NCBI GenBank assembly: GCA_016870535.1
Contig: VGBK01000013.1
Location: 1 to 32,392, forward strand
Reading direction: 5' to 3'
DNA: 32,392 nt
Source: Actinomycetota bacterium
GTDB taxonomy: Bacteria > Actinomycetota > Acidimicrobiia > Spongiisociales > UBA11373
Made by a program: the position numbers and the translations under genes. Numbering within the stretch: position 1 is the stretch's first letter; every line of letters starts with the position of its first letter. Positions 1 to 6,925 of this stretch are shown one piece after another. The notes beneath the pieces are model-generated. The model saw only the letters and a list, made by a program, of their open reading frames with translations. It did no database searches and was not told where the DNA came from.

Positions 1-417
1 CACGCGCGCCCTCCGCAACCCTCCCCCCAACCCCCTCCCGCCGGAGCGGGAGGGGGTGCCACCCTCTCCTCCCCCGCGACGGCGGGGGAGGTGGCCCGCA
101 GGGCCGGAGGGGGAAGCGAAGAGCGCGACCAAGCCCCACGCGCGCCCTCCGCAACCCTCCCCCCAACCCCCTCCCGCCGGAGCGGGAGGGGGTGCCACCC
201 TCTCCTCCCCCGCCCCAGCGGGGGAGGTGGCCCGCCAGGGCCGGAGGGGGAGCCGGGCTCTTCTCCTCCCCCGCCCCAGCCGGGGAGGTGGCCCGCCAGG
301 GCCGGAGGGGGAAGCGAAGAGCGCGACCAAGCCCCACGCGCGCCCTCCGCAACCCTCCCCCCAACCCCCTCCCGCCGGAGCGGGAGGGGGAGAAACCGCC
401 CCCTCCGCAACCCTCCC
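1..417. repeat. GC-rich tandem repeat array
   Basis: This stretch has no believable gene. A 56-bp block beginning CACGCGCGCCCTCCGCAACC starts at 1, 137 and 335, so the spacing is 136 bp and then 198 bp. The extra 62 bp in the second interval comes from duplication of a roughly 61-bp subunit that contains CCCCCGCCCCAGCGGGGG (near 202-251 and 262-311). Each unit holds self-complementary blocks such as CTCCCGCCGGAGCGGGAG, so the array can fold into a series of hairpins. Reading frames through it give only Pro/Arg/Gly-rich low-complexity text. It continues past the left edge of the window. It is probably a dispersed intergenic repeat family; no transposase is present. Confidence 0.85.
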
Positions 418-551
418 CCTTAGGGGCCGCGCGGATTGGGCGAGCGGAGCGAGCCCCATCCGCCGGACCCCCGCCCGAAGGCGCAGCTTCTTCGGGCGGA
501 ACAGACCAAACCGCGGGCGAAGCCCACCGCCTATCCGCTGGCCCCCTTAGC
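418..551 (+). repeat. 120-bp structured element, copy A
   Basis: The core (425-544) is flanked by CCTTAGG (418-424) and CCTTAGC (545-551). Its ends are imperfect inverted repeats: GGCCGCGCGGAT on the left, ATCCGCTGGCCC on the right. An internal hairpin has the arms GCCCGAAG and CTTCGGGC. Copy B (28228-28347, opposite strand) has the same 120-bp length and differs at about four positions by direct comparison. The element has no coding capacity of its own and is too short for an insertion sequence, so it looks like a MITE or REP-like element. The right boundary supplies the TAA stop (547-549) of the gene that runs leftward into it. Confidence 0.8.
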
Positions 552-1392
552 CCCCTATAGCCCCCCCGGCAGGGGGAGGCACCTCACCGGCCGCCCCCGG
601 CACGGGAAGCACCGCTCCCGGGAGAACCTCGCGCTGCGCGGCGGTGACCTGGAGGATGCCCAACTCGTCGAGGGCCACCGAGGTGTTGTCGCACCCGCCT
701 TCGGCCCGCGCCTGGTAGTTGACCCTGACGTGGGCCGGGCGCAGTTCCTCCCCGGCGGTGGACACGGCGCGCAGGTCGCTCCAGCGCACCACCACCGACG
801 GGTGCTCGCAGCGGGCGAACACCTCGGACCACACCATCGGCGAGTGCAGGTACTCCCCCCGGGTGTAGAGGTCCCGTACCACCCGGTGCTCGCCGCCGTC
901 GAGGTCCTCCACCGTGCCCCGCCAGGCCCGCAGGCCCTCGGGGGCTTCCGGGGCCGGGGCCGGAGCCACCGTCAGGCGGTAACGGTGCCCCAGCCTCCAG
1001 GGGAACTCCCGGGTGTTGGGGTTGCGCCGCGGGCCCGGCAGCTCCGACGTGCTTCCCTCGAGCACCCGGGTCCCTCGCTCCGCCGGGCCGTATCCTCCGA
1101 AGTTCACCGCGGTCGACCCGGCGAGGCGGGGGTGCCACTGCAGCCCGAGGTGCGCCCCTCCCATCAGGCGCGGGCCGGCGCCGAAGGACGCCTGCAGCGC
1201 CCAGAAGTAGAGGCGGGGCACCGCCGGGGGCACCACTACCTCCAGCGTGGCCTCCACCTCCCGCAACGGCACCGGGTCGACCTCCCAGATCAAGTGGAAC
1301 GACGAGGCGCCGTTGGTCGATCGCGGCTCCCCCGAGACGCGCTGGCGGGCTTCCCAGGCGGCCGCCGCCCGCTGCAGGTTGCGGCGGATCAC
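547..1392 (-). CDS. Unrecognised protein, possibly DUF3472-like
   Basis: The 281-residue product has no signal peptide and no membrane segment. The middle is rich in aromatic residues and Gly (YFWALQASFG, then GGAHLGLQWHP and NFGGYGP), which suggests a beta-sandwich and weakly recalls DUF3472 proteins; I do not claim a family. A GTG start is chosen because GGGAG, overlapping the stop of the preceding gene, sits at a good distance. Only four bases separate it from the RTX/transglycosylase-like gene upstream, so the two are probably co-transcribed and may act together. The last ~20 residues are Gly/Pro/Ala-rich, and the stop codon lies in the boundary of repeat copy A. The native C-terminus may therefore have been replaced by repeat-derived sequence. 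Confidence 0.7.
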   Translation of the reverse strand: MIRRNLQRAAAAWEARQRVSGEPRSTNGASSFHLIWEVDPVPLREVEATLEVVVPPAVPRLYFWALQASFGAGPRLMGGAHLGLQWHPRLAGSTAVNFGGYGPAERGTRVLEGSTSELPGPRRNPNTREFPWRLGHRYRLTVAPAPAPEAPEGLRAWRGTVEDLDGGEHRVVRDLYTRGEYLHSPMVWSEVFARCEHPSVVVRWSDLRAVSTAGEELRPAHVRVNYQARAEGGCDNTSVALDELGILQVTAAQREVLPGAVLPVPGAAGEVPPPAGGAIGG

Positions 1393-1396
1393 CGGC

Positions 1397-2692
1397 TCAC
1401 TCCCAGACTTCCTTGCCCTTCAAGACCTCGTCGCAGGCCCAGTGAGTCCACGGGTCTCGGCCGGCCTCGATGTCCCGCGCCACCATCCATGCCGCCACCC
1501 GCGAGTTGGCCAGGGGGTCGAAGACGCTGGCCCCCGGGTACCCGGCGGCCGCGGCTCGCGAGGCCCAGTGGATGGACTTGTGCTGGAAGAGGCCGTCGAC
1601 GGTGGCCGTTGGATACCCCGGTGAAGACGACGGCGTCATCTGGAAAGGATCTCCCAGGCTCTCGCAGGCCACGATCTGCTTGGCGTGCTCGACCTCGGCC
1701 AGCAGCCGGTCGGCCACCCACTGCTTGCCGTCCTGAAGCAATCGCTGCGCCCGCTCGTCGAACGCCCGGCCAATTTGCCACCACCACTCCCGGGAAGTGT
1801 CTTTGAGGTACCCGTACCCGCGCGACCCTCGGCGGGTGTCGCACCCGTCGGGCAGCGTGGCGCTCCGGTTACAGGCATCCAGTTTCGGCCCGCCCTGGTA
1901 GGTGTCGCCGGATTCCGCGGGAATCGACGAAGAGGGCGGACGACCACTGGGCACCGACCGGCACTTCATGGGGGAGCCCAACACGCACTCCCCACCCCAC
2001 AACTCGTCGAAGCCGTCCTGCCCGTAGAGAGCATCGGACCCGCGGCCGCCCTGCAGCAGGTCGTCGCCGGCGCCCCCCACCAGCAGGTCGTCGCCGTCGT
2101 CCCCCCAGAGGAAATCGTTCCCCGAGCCGCCGTAGAGGCGATCGTTCCCGGGACCGCCCTGCAACTCGTCGTCCCCCAGGCCGCCGTACAGCCGATCCCG
2201 TCCACCCCCGCCGAAGAGAAAGTCGTTTCCTGTCCGCCCGAAGAGGGTGTCGTTGCCGGGGCCGCCGTAGAGCAAGTCGCGACCGGCGCCCCCGTCGAGG
2301 AAATCGGAGCCTGCTCCCCCCCGGATCTCGTCTCTCCCATCTTCGCCGTACAGCCGATCGTTACCAAGGTCGCCGTGGAGGTCGTCGTTGCCCGGCCCGC
2401 CGTACACCACGTCGTCCCCCGGCCCGCCGTACACCACGTCGTTGCCCCCCCGGGAGCAGATGAGGTCGTTCCCCCCCTCGCCGTAGATGACGTCGGGTCC
2501 CGGAGTCCCGACGATCACGTCGTCCCCGGGGGTGCCCACGAAGGTGACTCCGGGGGTGACGAGGTGCGTAGCCGGGTTCCCGGCACAAGCGGCCGTCGTC
2601 TGTCCGGAAGCGCCGGCGGGCAATACCAGCACTGCCGCCAGGGCGGCCACCATCGCCGCAGGGCGCACACGCGGCGCGCGCCGGGAAGTCAT
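1397..2692 (-). CDS. Secreted RTX-repeat protein with lytic-transglycosylase-like domain
   Basis: The 431-residue product starts with a Sec signal peptide (basic start, then VAALAAVLVLPAGASG, cleavage near residue 30). About 20 tandem nonapeptides of the GGxGxDxUx type follow (roughly residues 53-233), each able to bind Ca2+ in a parallel beta-roll. The C-terminal ~140 residues contain an ACES motif, then a spaced GLFQ, and an Ala/Trp-rich helical tail. This resembles Slt/lysozyme-like transglycosylases, in which Glu in 'ES' is catalytic and GLxQ lines the cleft. The ATG start is preceded by AGGAGG. A likely role is wall-associated, Ca2+-dependent peptidoglycan processing; that is inference. 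The partner gene begins 4 nt after the stop. Confidence 0.85.
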   Translation of the reverse strand: MTSRRAPRVRPAAMVAALAAVLVLPAGASGQTTAACAGNPATHLVTPGVTFVGTPGDDVIVGTPGPDVIYGEGGNDLICSRGGNDVVYGGPGDDVVYGGPGNDDLHGDLGNDRLYGEDGRDEIRGGAGSDFLDGGAGRDLLYGGPGNDTLFGRTGNDFLFGGGGRDRLYGGLGDDELQGGPGNDRLYGGSGNDFLWGDDGDDLLVGGAGDDLLQGGRGSDALYGQDGFDELWGGECVLGSPMKCRSVPSGRPPSSSIPAESGDTYQGGPKLDACNRSATLPDGCDTRRGSRGYGYLKDTSREWWWQIGRAFDERAQRLLQDGKQWVADRLLAEVEHAKQIVACESLGDPFQMTPSSSPGYPTATVDGLFQHKSIHWASRAAAAGYPGASVFDPLANSRVAAWMVARDIEAGRDPWTHWACDEVLKGKEVWE

Positions 2693-2722
2693 GGGCCTCC
2701 TGTGGGTGGAAAGGACCGGCCC

Positions 2723-2728
2723 AGTATG
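2723..2728 (-). promoter_or_regulatory. -10-like box of the RTX/transglycosylase-like gene
   Basis: On the minus strand the box reads CATACT, about 30 nt before the ATG at 2692, which has its own AGGAGG. Similar boxes (CATAGT) lie in the same position before the esterase (9387-9392) and the rhodanese lipoprotein (13737-13742). No convincing -35 is visible. Confidence 0.4.
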
Positions 2729-2760
2729 CCATCCGAACCACGGTCTGCCTTCCGGTGCGG

Positions 2761-2766
2761 TAGCGT
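2761..2766 (+). promoter_or_regulatory. TAGCGT -10 box, probable leaderless start
   Basis: TAGCGT ends 9 nt before the GTG start of the HIT gene. There is no Shine-Dalgarno sequence in between, so transcription would begin at or next to the start codon. Confidence 0.5.
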
Positions 2767-2775
2767 GGCCCTCTC

Positions 2776-3198
2776 GTGATCGAGTGCCTGTTCTGCGAGA
2801 TCATCTCCGCCGGGCGGCCCGCCGACCTTGTCCTCGACGAGACCGAAGCCGTGGCCTTCCTCGACCAGCGCCCGGTCTTCCCCGGCCACGTGCTGCTGGT
2901 GCCCCGGCGGCACGTGGAGACCCTCGACGACCTGCCTCCCGAACTCGTCGCTCCGCTCTTCGACGCCGCCCGCCGCCTCAGTCGCGCGGTGCGACTGGCC
3001 GTCGAGGCCGACGGCTCCTTCGTCGCGGTGAACAACCGCATCAGCCAGAGCGTCCCCCACCTGCACGTCCACATCCTGCCGCGCCGCCGCCGCGACGGCC
3101 TGCGCGGCTTCTTCTGGCCGCGCCTGGGCTACGAGGACGAGGTGCACCGCTCCCGCACCGCCCGGGCCATCCGGGCCGCCCTGGACTCGGCTCCCTGA
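2776..3198 (+). CDS. HIT-family nucleotide hydrolase
   Basis: The 140-residue product is a compact histidine-triad protein. CLFC (residues 4-7) opens the fold as in Hint/Fhit-type proteins. The triad HLHVH is at residues 95-99 followed by ILPRR, where the middle His is the catalytic nucleophile in the family. Members hydrolyse or transfer nucleotides from dinucleoside polyphosphates or nucleoside phosphoramidates in the cytoplasm; the exact substrate cannot be read here. The GTG start is supported by the full domain beginning there and by a TAGCGT box 9 nt upstream. The gene is transcribed divergently from the RTX/transglycosylase-like gene. Confidence 0.9.
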   Translation: MIECLFCEIISAGRPADLVLDETEAVAFLDQRPVFPGHVLLVPRRHVETLDDLPPELVAPLFDAARRLSRAVRLAVEADGSFVAVNNRISQSVPHLHVHILPRRRRDGLRGFFWPRLGYEDEVHRSRTARAIRAALDSAP

Positions 3199-3220
3199 CC
3201 TTCCGCCCCCACCCGGGTCA

Positions 3221-3281
3221 CGCCATCGCCGGGCCGGTTCTCGACGCGACGTCGGCCCGGCGATGGCGCCGGGCCGACGTC
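3221..3281. terminator. Bidirectional terminator with two alternative stems
   Basis: Between two convergent genes lie two perfect stems sharing one arm. Stem 1 pairs 3221-3236 with 3253-3268 (16 bp, 16-nt loop). Stem 2 pairs 3248-3261 with 3268-3281 (14 bp, 6-nt loop). They cannot form together. No T-tract follows on either strand. A terminator or transcript-end barrier serving both genes is the simplest reading. Confidence 0.65.
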
Positions 3282-3299
3282 TCTCCCGCTCCCCTCCCG

Positions 3300-3893
3300 C
3301 TACGACTTCTTGCCGAAGAGGCCTTTCAGGAACTCCATGAGCTTGCCCAGCAAGCCGGAGGCACCGCCGGCACCCCCCACCAGGCTCAGCAGCCCCGCCA
3401 GCCCGCCCGGAGCACTCTGCTCGATCTGGCGGCGCTCACCGGCCAGAGCCCCGGCCACGCCCGTAGCGTCGAGTCCCTGCTGCTGCTTCAACTGGCCCAG
3501 CGCCCCCATCATCAGGGGAGCCAGCGTCACGAGCAGGCTGCTCGACTGCTGCGGGCTCAGCCCGGTCTCCCGCCCGATGGCGGCGGCTACCGGGTCCTGC
3601 TTCTTCCCCAGGACGTGGCCCAGGATGGCGGCCCCGGGACCGGCCCCGGCGTTCCCCAGGAAGTCGCCGATACGCCCGAAGATGCTGCCGTCGTGGTCCT
3701 TGGCCAGCGCCTGGTCCAGGGCCGCCGCGCCCTTCGGCTTGGCGGCGTTGCCCGCCAGGGCGCCGGTGAGCACGCTCAGGCCGGTCTGCACCGCGCCCTG
3801 CGCCTGGTCCTGACCGATGCCGAGTTGACCGGCAATAGCGCTGATGCCGCCCGAGCCCAACTGCGACGTTATGAGATCGACAAGACCGGCGAT
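3300..3893 (-). CDS. DUF937/YidB-like protein with apparent AUC start
   Basis: The product (about 197 residues from codon 3893) is helical and rich in Gly, Ala and Leu, without a signal peptide. The N-terminus AGLVDLITSQLG matches the usual start of DUF937 (COG3753) proteins, where Met precedes AGL. Here that codon is ATC. AAAGGGGA lies about 4 nt before it, and a TTGACA-N17-GAGACT promoter places the transcript start near 3912, so the frame-open region further upstream (to 4034) would not be transcribed. No ATG, GTG or TTG lies in frame between that point and the ATC. The C-terminus is Gly-rich and ends LLGKLMEFLKGLFGKKS, an amphipathic basic helix. The function of the family is unknown. Confidence 0.8.
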   Translation of the reverse strand: MAGLVDLITSQLGSGGISAIAGQLGIGQDQAQGAVQTGLSVLTGALAGNAAKPKGAAALDQALAKDHDGSIFGRIGDFLGNAGAGPGAAILGHVLGKKQDPVAAAIGRETGLSPQQSSSLLVTLAPLMMGALGQLKQQQGLDATGVAGALAGERRQIEQSAPGGLAGLLSLVGGAGGASGLLGKLMEFLKGLFGKKS

Positions 3894-3918
3894 GGCTTCC
3901 CCTTTCGACGTTGCGCGG

Positions 3919-3947
3919 AGTCTCGGCGCTCGGCAACAGGCTGTCAA
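3919..3947 (-). promoter_or_regulatory. Promoter of the DUF937 gene
   Basis: On the minus strand a perfect TTGACA (3947 to 3942) is followed after 17 nt by GAGACT (3924 to 3919). The predicted start near 3912 leaves a ~19-nt leader containing the ribosome-binding sequence AAAGGGGA. The -10 is weak. Confidence 0.5.
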
Positions 3948-4117
3948 CTGGCCGATCCATCGAACGACGGCGCCCACCGGTCGGAGATCGCCCGGGCCGC
4001 GACCCAGGCCCCAAACCCCGGCATGTCGCCTCAAAGGAGCGCCCCGCCACGCGTACCGGCCCGGGCCAACCGCCCCTCTACCTCGCGTCTAGGGTCTGCC
4101 CCGGCGAAGGGAGAACC

Positions 4118-5779
4118 ATGAACACGCCATCGGCCCTGCTCCGGTCCCTGGGAGGCCATACCCCCGCCGTTGCGGCCCGCCTGGAGCGCTGGCACGAGGA
4201 AGGCGCCGTCGCCCGCCTGTGGGCCAAAGACCATGCCCTGTGGATCCCGGAGCCTGCCCCGGAGATCGACAACCGCCTGGGCTGGCTGAGCCTTCCCGAC
4301 GCGATGCGGCCGCAGGTACCCGTCCTGGAAGCCTTCGCCGCCGAGGTCGCCGATGCCGGCATCACCCATGTGGTACTGCTCGGTATGGGAGGCTCCAGCC
4401 TGGCGCCCGAAGTGTTCGCCCGCACCTTCGGCTCCCGCCCCGGCTACCCCACTCTCCTGGTGCTCGACAGCACCCATCCCGACGCGGTGCGTGCGGTGGA
4501 CGAGCAGGCCGATCCGACCACCACCCTCTTCGTCGTCTCCTCCAAGTCGGGGACCACCATCGAGCCCAACTCGTTCTTCCACCACTGCTGGGAGCGCGTC
4601 GTCGCGGCGGCCTCGCGCCCGGGGAAGCACTTCGTCGCCATCACCGACCCCGGCACCTCGCTGGCCGCCCTGGGCGAGGAGCGGGACTTCCGCCGGGTCT
4701 TCCTGGCGCCACCCGACGTGGGCGGGCGCTTCTCCGCCCTGAGCCACTTCGGCCTGATCCCGGCGGCCCTCATCGGGGTGGATCTCACCCGCCTGCTCGA
4801 CCACGCCGCGGCCACCGCCGACGCCTGCCGCCGCCACCCGGGAGGCAACCCCGGCCTCCTGCTCGGCGCGGTGCTCGGGGAGCTCGCCGCCGCCGGGCGC
4901 GACAAGGCCACCTACCTGGTCTCCCCCGCCCTGGCCGCCCTGCCCGCCTGGATCGAGCAGCTAGTCGCCGAAAGCACCGGCAAGCAGGGGGCCGGCATTC
5001 TCCCCGTGGCCGGCGAACCCGTGGCGGGGCCGGAGGCGTACGGCGACGATCGCCTCCTCGTCTACCTCGCCCTGGCCGGCGACCGGGACGACGCTCAGGT
5101 GGCCGCGCTCGGCGCCCTCGAGGCCGCCGGGCACCCGGTGGTGCGTCTGCACCTCAACCACCGGACCGAACTGGGCGCCGAGATGTACCGCCAGGAAGTG
5201 GCAGTGGCGATGGCGGGCAGCGTCCTGGGCATCCATCCCTTCAACCAACCCGACGTGCAGTTGGCCAAGGAACTGGCGGCGCGCGCCATGGCCGGTGAGG
5301 CGGCGGGCGAACCCATCCCGGCCGTCCCCGCTGCCGACTCGCCCCGGCTGGGAGCAGCCCTCCACGGTTTCCTGGCGTCGGCTCGCCCCGGCGACTACCT
5401 GGCGGTCCAGGCCTTCCTCGCCCCCACCCCGCAGGCCGAAGGCGCGCTCCAGGGCCTGCGCCGGGCGGTACGCGACGACCGGCGCCTGGCCACCACCCTG
5501 GGGTTCGGCCCCCAGTTCCTCCACTCCACCGGTCAACTCCACAAGGGGGGGCCCAACACCGGCCTCTTCCTGCAGGTGGTCGACGACGCCGCTCCCGACC
5601 TGCCCGTACCGGGTACCGCCTACTCGTTCGGCCGCCTCATCCGGGCCCAGGCCGACGGGGACTACCGGGCGCTGGCCGCCAAAGGACGCCGCGTCCTCCG
5701 CGTCGACCTGAACGACGACCCGGTGGGCGGCCTGGCAGCCCTCGAGGAGGCCGCCGGGGAAGAGGCTCTCATCTCCTGA
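4118..5779 (+). CDS. pgi: Glucose-6-phosphate isomerase, TAL-PGI type
   Basis: The 553-residue protein interconverts glucose 6-phosphate and fructose 6-phosphate in glycolysis and gluconeogenesis. The sugar-phosphate-binding SIS fold is seen in VLLGMGGSSLAPEVF and in the phosphate-binding loop VVSSKSGTTIEPN, followed by GGRFSALSHFGL. The C-terminal segment HSTGQLHKGGPNTGLF is typical of the PGI half of bifunctional transaldolase/PGI proteins, but no transaldolase half is present, and the ATG has its own AAGGGAG. A TAGGGT box at 4090-4095 gives a ~20-nt leader. No other glycolytic gene is adjacent; malQ lies 4 kb downstream. Confidence 0.93.
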   Translation: MNTPSALLRSLGGHTPAVAARLERWHEEGAVARLWAKDHALWIPEPAPEIDNRLGWLSLPDAMRPQVPVLEAFAAEVADAGITHVVLLGMGGSSLAPEVFARTFGSRPGYPTLLVLDSTHPDAVRAVDEQADPTTTLFVVSSKSGTTIEPNSFFHHCWERVVAAASRPGKHFVAITDPGTSLAALGEERDFRRVFLAPPDVGGRFSALSHFGLIPAALIGVDLTRLLDHAAATADACRRHPGGNPGLLLGAVLGELAAAGRDKATYLVSPALAALPAWIEQLVAESTGKQGAGILPVAGEPVAGPEAYGDDRLLVYLALAGDRDDAQVAALGALEAAGHPVVRLHLNHRTELGAEMYRQEVAVAMAGSVLGIHPFNQPDVQLAKELAARAMAGEAAGEPIPAVPAADSPRLGAALHGFLASARPGDYLAVQAFLAPTPQAEGALQGLRRAVRDDRRLATTLGFGPQFLHSTGQLHKGGPNTGLFLQVVDDAAPDLPVPGTAYSFGRLIRAQADGDYRALAAKGRRVLRVDLNDDPVGGLAALEEAAGEEALIS

Positions 5780-5812
5780 TCCCGGCAGGCCGCATCCGGT
5801 GAAGCCGCCGCG

Positions 5813-5818
5813 TAGGAT
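5813..5818 (+). promoter_or_regulatory. TAGGAT -10 box
   Basis: TAGGAT ends 26 nt before the ATG of the CnaB-like/RTX gene, whose leader carries GGAGGA. It belongs to the leadered class of TAGnnT boxes in this window, together with 4090-4095 (pgi) and 13988-13993 (Dabb gene). Confidence 0.4.
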
Positions 5819-5844
5819 CAGCCGCAGAGCAACCTGGAGGAACC

Positions 5845-6876
5845 ATGCGGAGCAAGGTCGCCTGCGCCTTGGCCCTGTTGATCGTGGGCAATCTCGCCGT
5901 GCCGGCCGGCGCCTCCATCCGGACGGGGGCGGTGATCAAGGGGACCGTGACCGACGCGGTCACCGGAAAGCCCTTCCCCGCCGGCTACACCGTCGGGGTG
6001 GACGTCTTCGAGACCGGCACCCTGGCCCGCACCCGGGTGTGGATCGGGGATCCCGCCGGTAAGTACCAGATCACCGGCCTGCCCGCCGGGCAGTACAAGG
6101 TGCGGTTCCGGGTCTGGGACGGGTCGGACCGCTTGATCCGGTACCGCTGGCACAACAACCGGCCGACCTTTGCCGCCGCCACCGCAGTCACCGTCGGCAC
6201 CGGCGCCACCGTCACCATCAACGGGAGCCTCTCCACCTTCGCCGGCGCCGCCGTCTCGGGCAAGGTCACCGAAAGGGGGACGGGGCTGCCCCTGGGCGCC
6301 AGCGGCTGCATCTTCGTCGAGCTGTTCGAGGCGAGCGGTATCTCGATGGGGGTTCTCAACGGCGTTGAACCCGACGGTACCTGGCGATTGCTCGGCAAGG
6401 CACCGGCGGGGTCCTGGGCTGCTCTCGCCGGATACTGGAAGTTCGTCGGCGGCTGCGAGCAGGGGCCCACCCACCTCGACACCTGGAGAGGCGGGGCCTC
6501 GGGCTACCCCCTGCACCCCGACGACGCCAGCGCCGACCCGGTGACTTTCGCCACCGCGAAGCGCTTCACGGTCGTCGCCGGCACGCCCCTGGGCAACATC
6601 AACCTGTCGATGCCGCCGGCCCCCACCTGCCGCGGCAAGACCCCGACCATCTTCGGCACCACCCTGGCCGACAACATCGTGGGGACTTCCGGCCGCGACA
6701 TCATCAGCGGCCTCGCCGGCGACGACACCATCAAAGGCTTGGGAGGCAACGACCTCCTGTGCGGTGACGAAGGGAACGACCGCCTCTACGGCGGCCCCGG
6801 CGTCGACGTCGCCGACGGGGGGCCGGGTTCGAACGACATCTGCGTCGCCGAAACCGTGTTCCGCTGCGAGTCGTGA
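5845..6876 (+). CDS. Secreted CnaB-like/RTX-repeat protein
   Basis: The 343-residue product has a signal peptide (residues 1-24, VPAGAS at the cleavage site). Two beta-sandwich modules of the carboxypeptidase-regulatory/CnaB kind follow: the first at about residues 30-100 (IKGTVTDAVTGKPFPAGYTV, then YQITGLPAGQYKVRF), the second at about 130-225 (VSGKVTERGTGLPLGA). The C-terminal ~80 residues carry about six RTX nonapeptides (GDDTIKGLGGNDLLCG and neighbours) and end in DIC-AETVFRC, a pair of Cys that may form a disulfide. It is probably a surface or matrix protein stabilised by Ca2+. The ATG follows GGAGGA. It is convergent with the next RTX gene. Confidence 0.85.
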   Translation: MRSKVACALALLIVGNLAVPAGASIRTGAVIKGTVTDAVTGKPFPAGYTVGVDVFETGTLARTRVWIGDPAGKYQITGLPAGQYKVRFRVWDGSDRLIRYRWHNNRPTFAAATAVTVGTGATVTINGSLSTFAGAAVSGKVTERGTGLPLGASGCIFVELFEASGISMGVLNGVEPDGTWRLLGKAPAGSWAALAGYWKFVGGCEQGPTHLDTWRGGASGYPLHPDDASADPVTFATAKRFTVVAGTPLGNINLSMPPAPTCRGKTPTIFGTTLADNIVGTSGRDIISGLAGDDTIKGLGGNDLLCGDEGNDRLYGGPGVDVADGGPGSNDICVAETVFRCES

Positions 6877-6882
6877 GCGGGG

Positions 6883-6913
6883 CCGCCGCGCCCCGAACCG
6901 CCCGCCGCGGCGG
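6883..6913. terminator. GC stem between convergent RTX genes
   Basis: CCGCCGCG (6883-6890) pairs with CGCGGCGG (6906-6913) across a 15-nt loop, and the plus strand continues into GGTTCTTCGCTTCT. The stem sits in the 49-bp gap between two convergent genes and could end both transcripts. Confidence 0.4.
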
Positions 6914-6925
6914 GGTTCTTCGCTT

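Noticed and set aside
56-560. Several overlapping plus-strand reading frames of 110-164 codons
   Set aside because: They run through the tandem GC repeats and give Pro/Arg/Gly-rich low-complexity text without a consistent frame between repeat copies.
436-1806. 456-codon plus-strand frame
   Set aside because: It is antisense to two well-supported minus-strand genes and begins inside repeat copy A; composition is Arg/Pro/His-rich as expected for an antisense frame in GC-rich DNA.
1990-2560. Regularly spaced DNA repeats that might be a CRISPR array
   Set aside because: The ~27-bp period encodes RTX nonapeptides in one frame; the units are not identical and there are no unique spacers.
6822-6842. 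GGGTTCGAAC, like a tRNA T-arm
   Set aside because: It is in the coding end of the CnaB-like/RTX gene, with no acceptor, D or anticodon stems around it.
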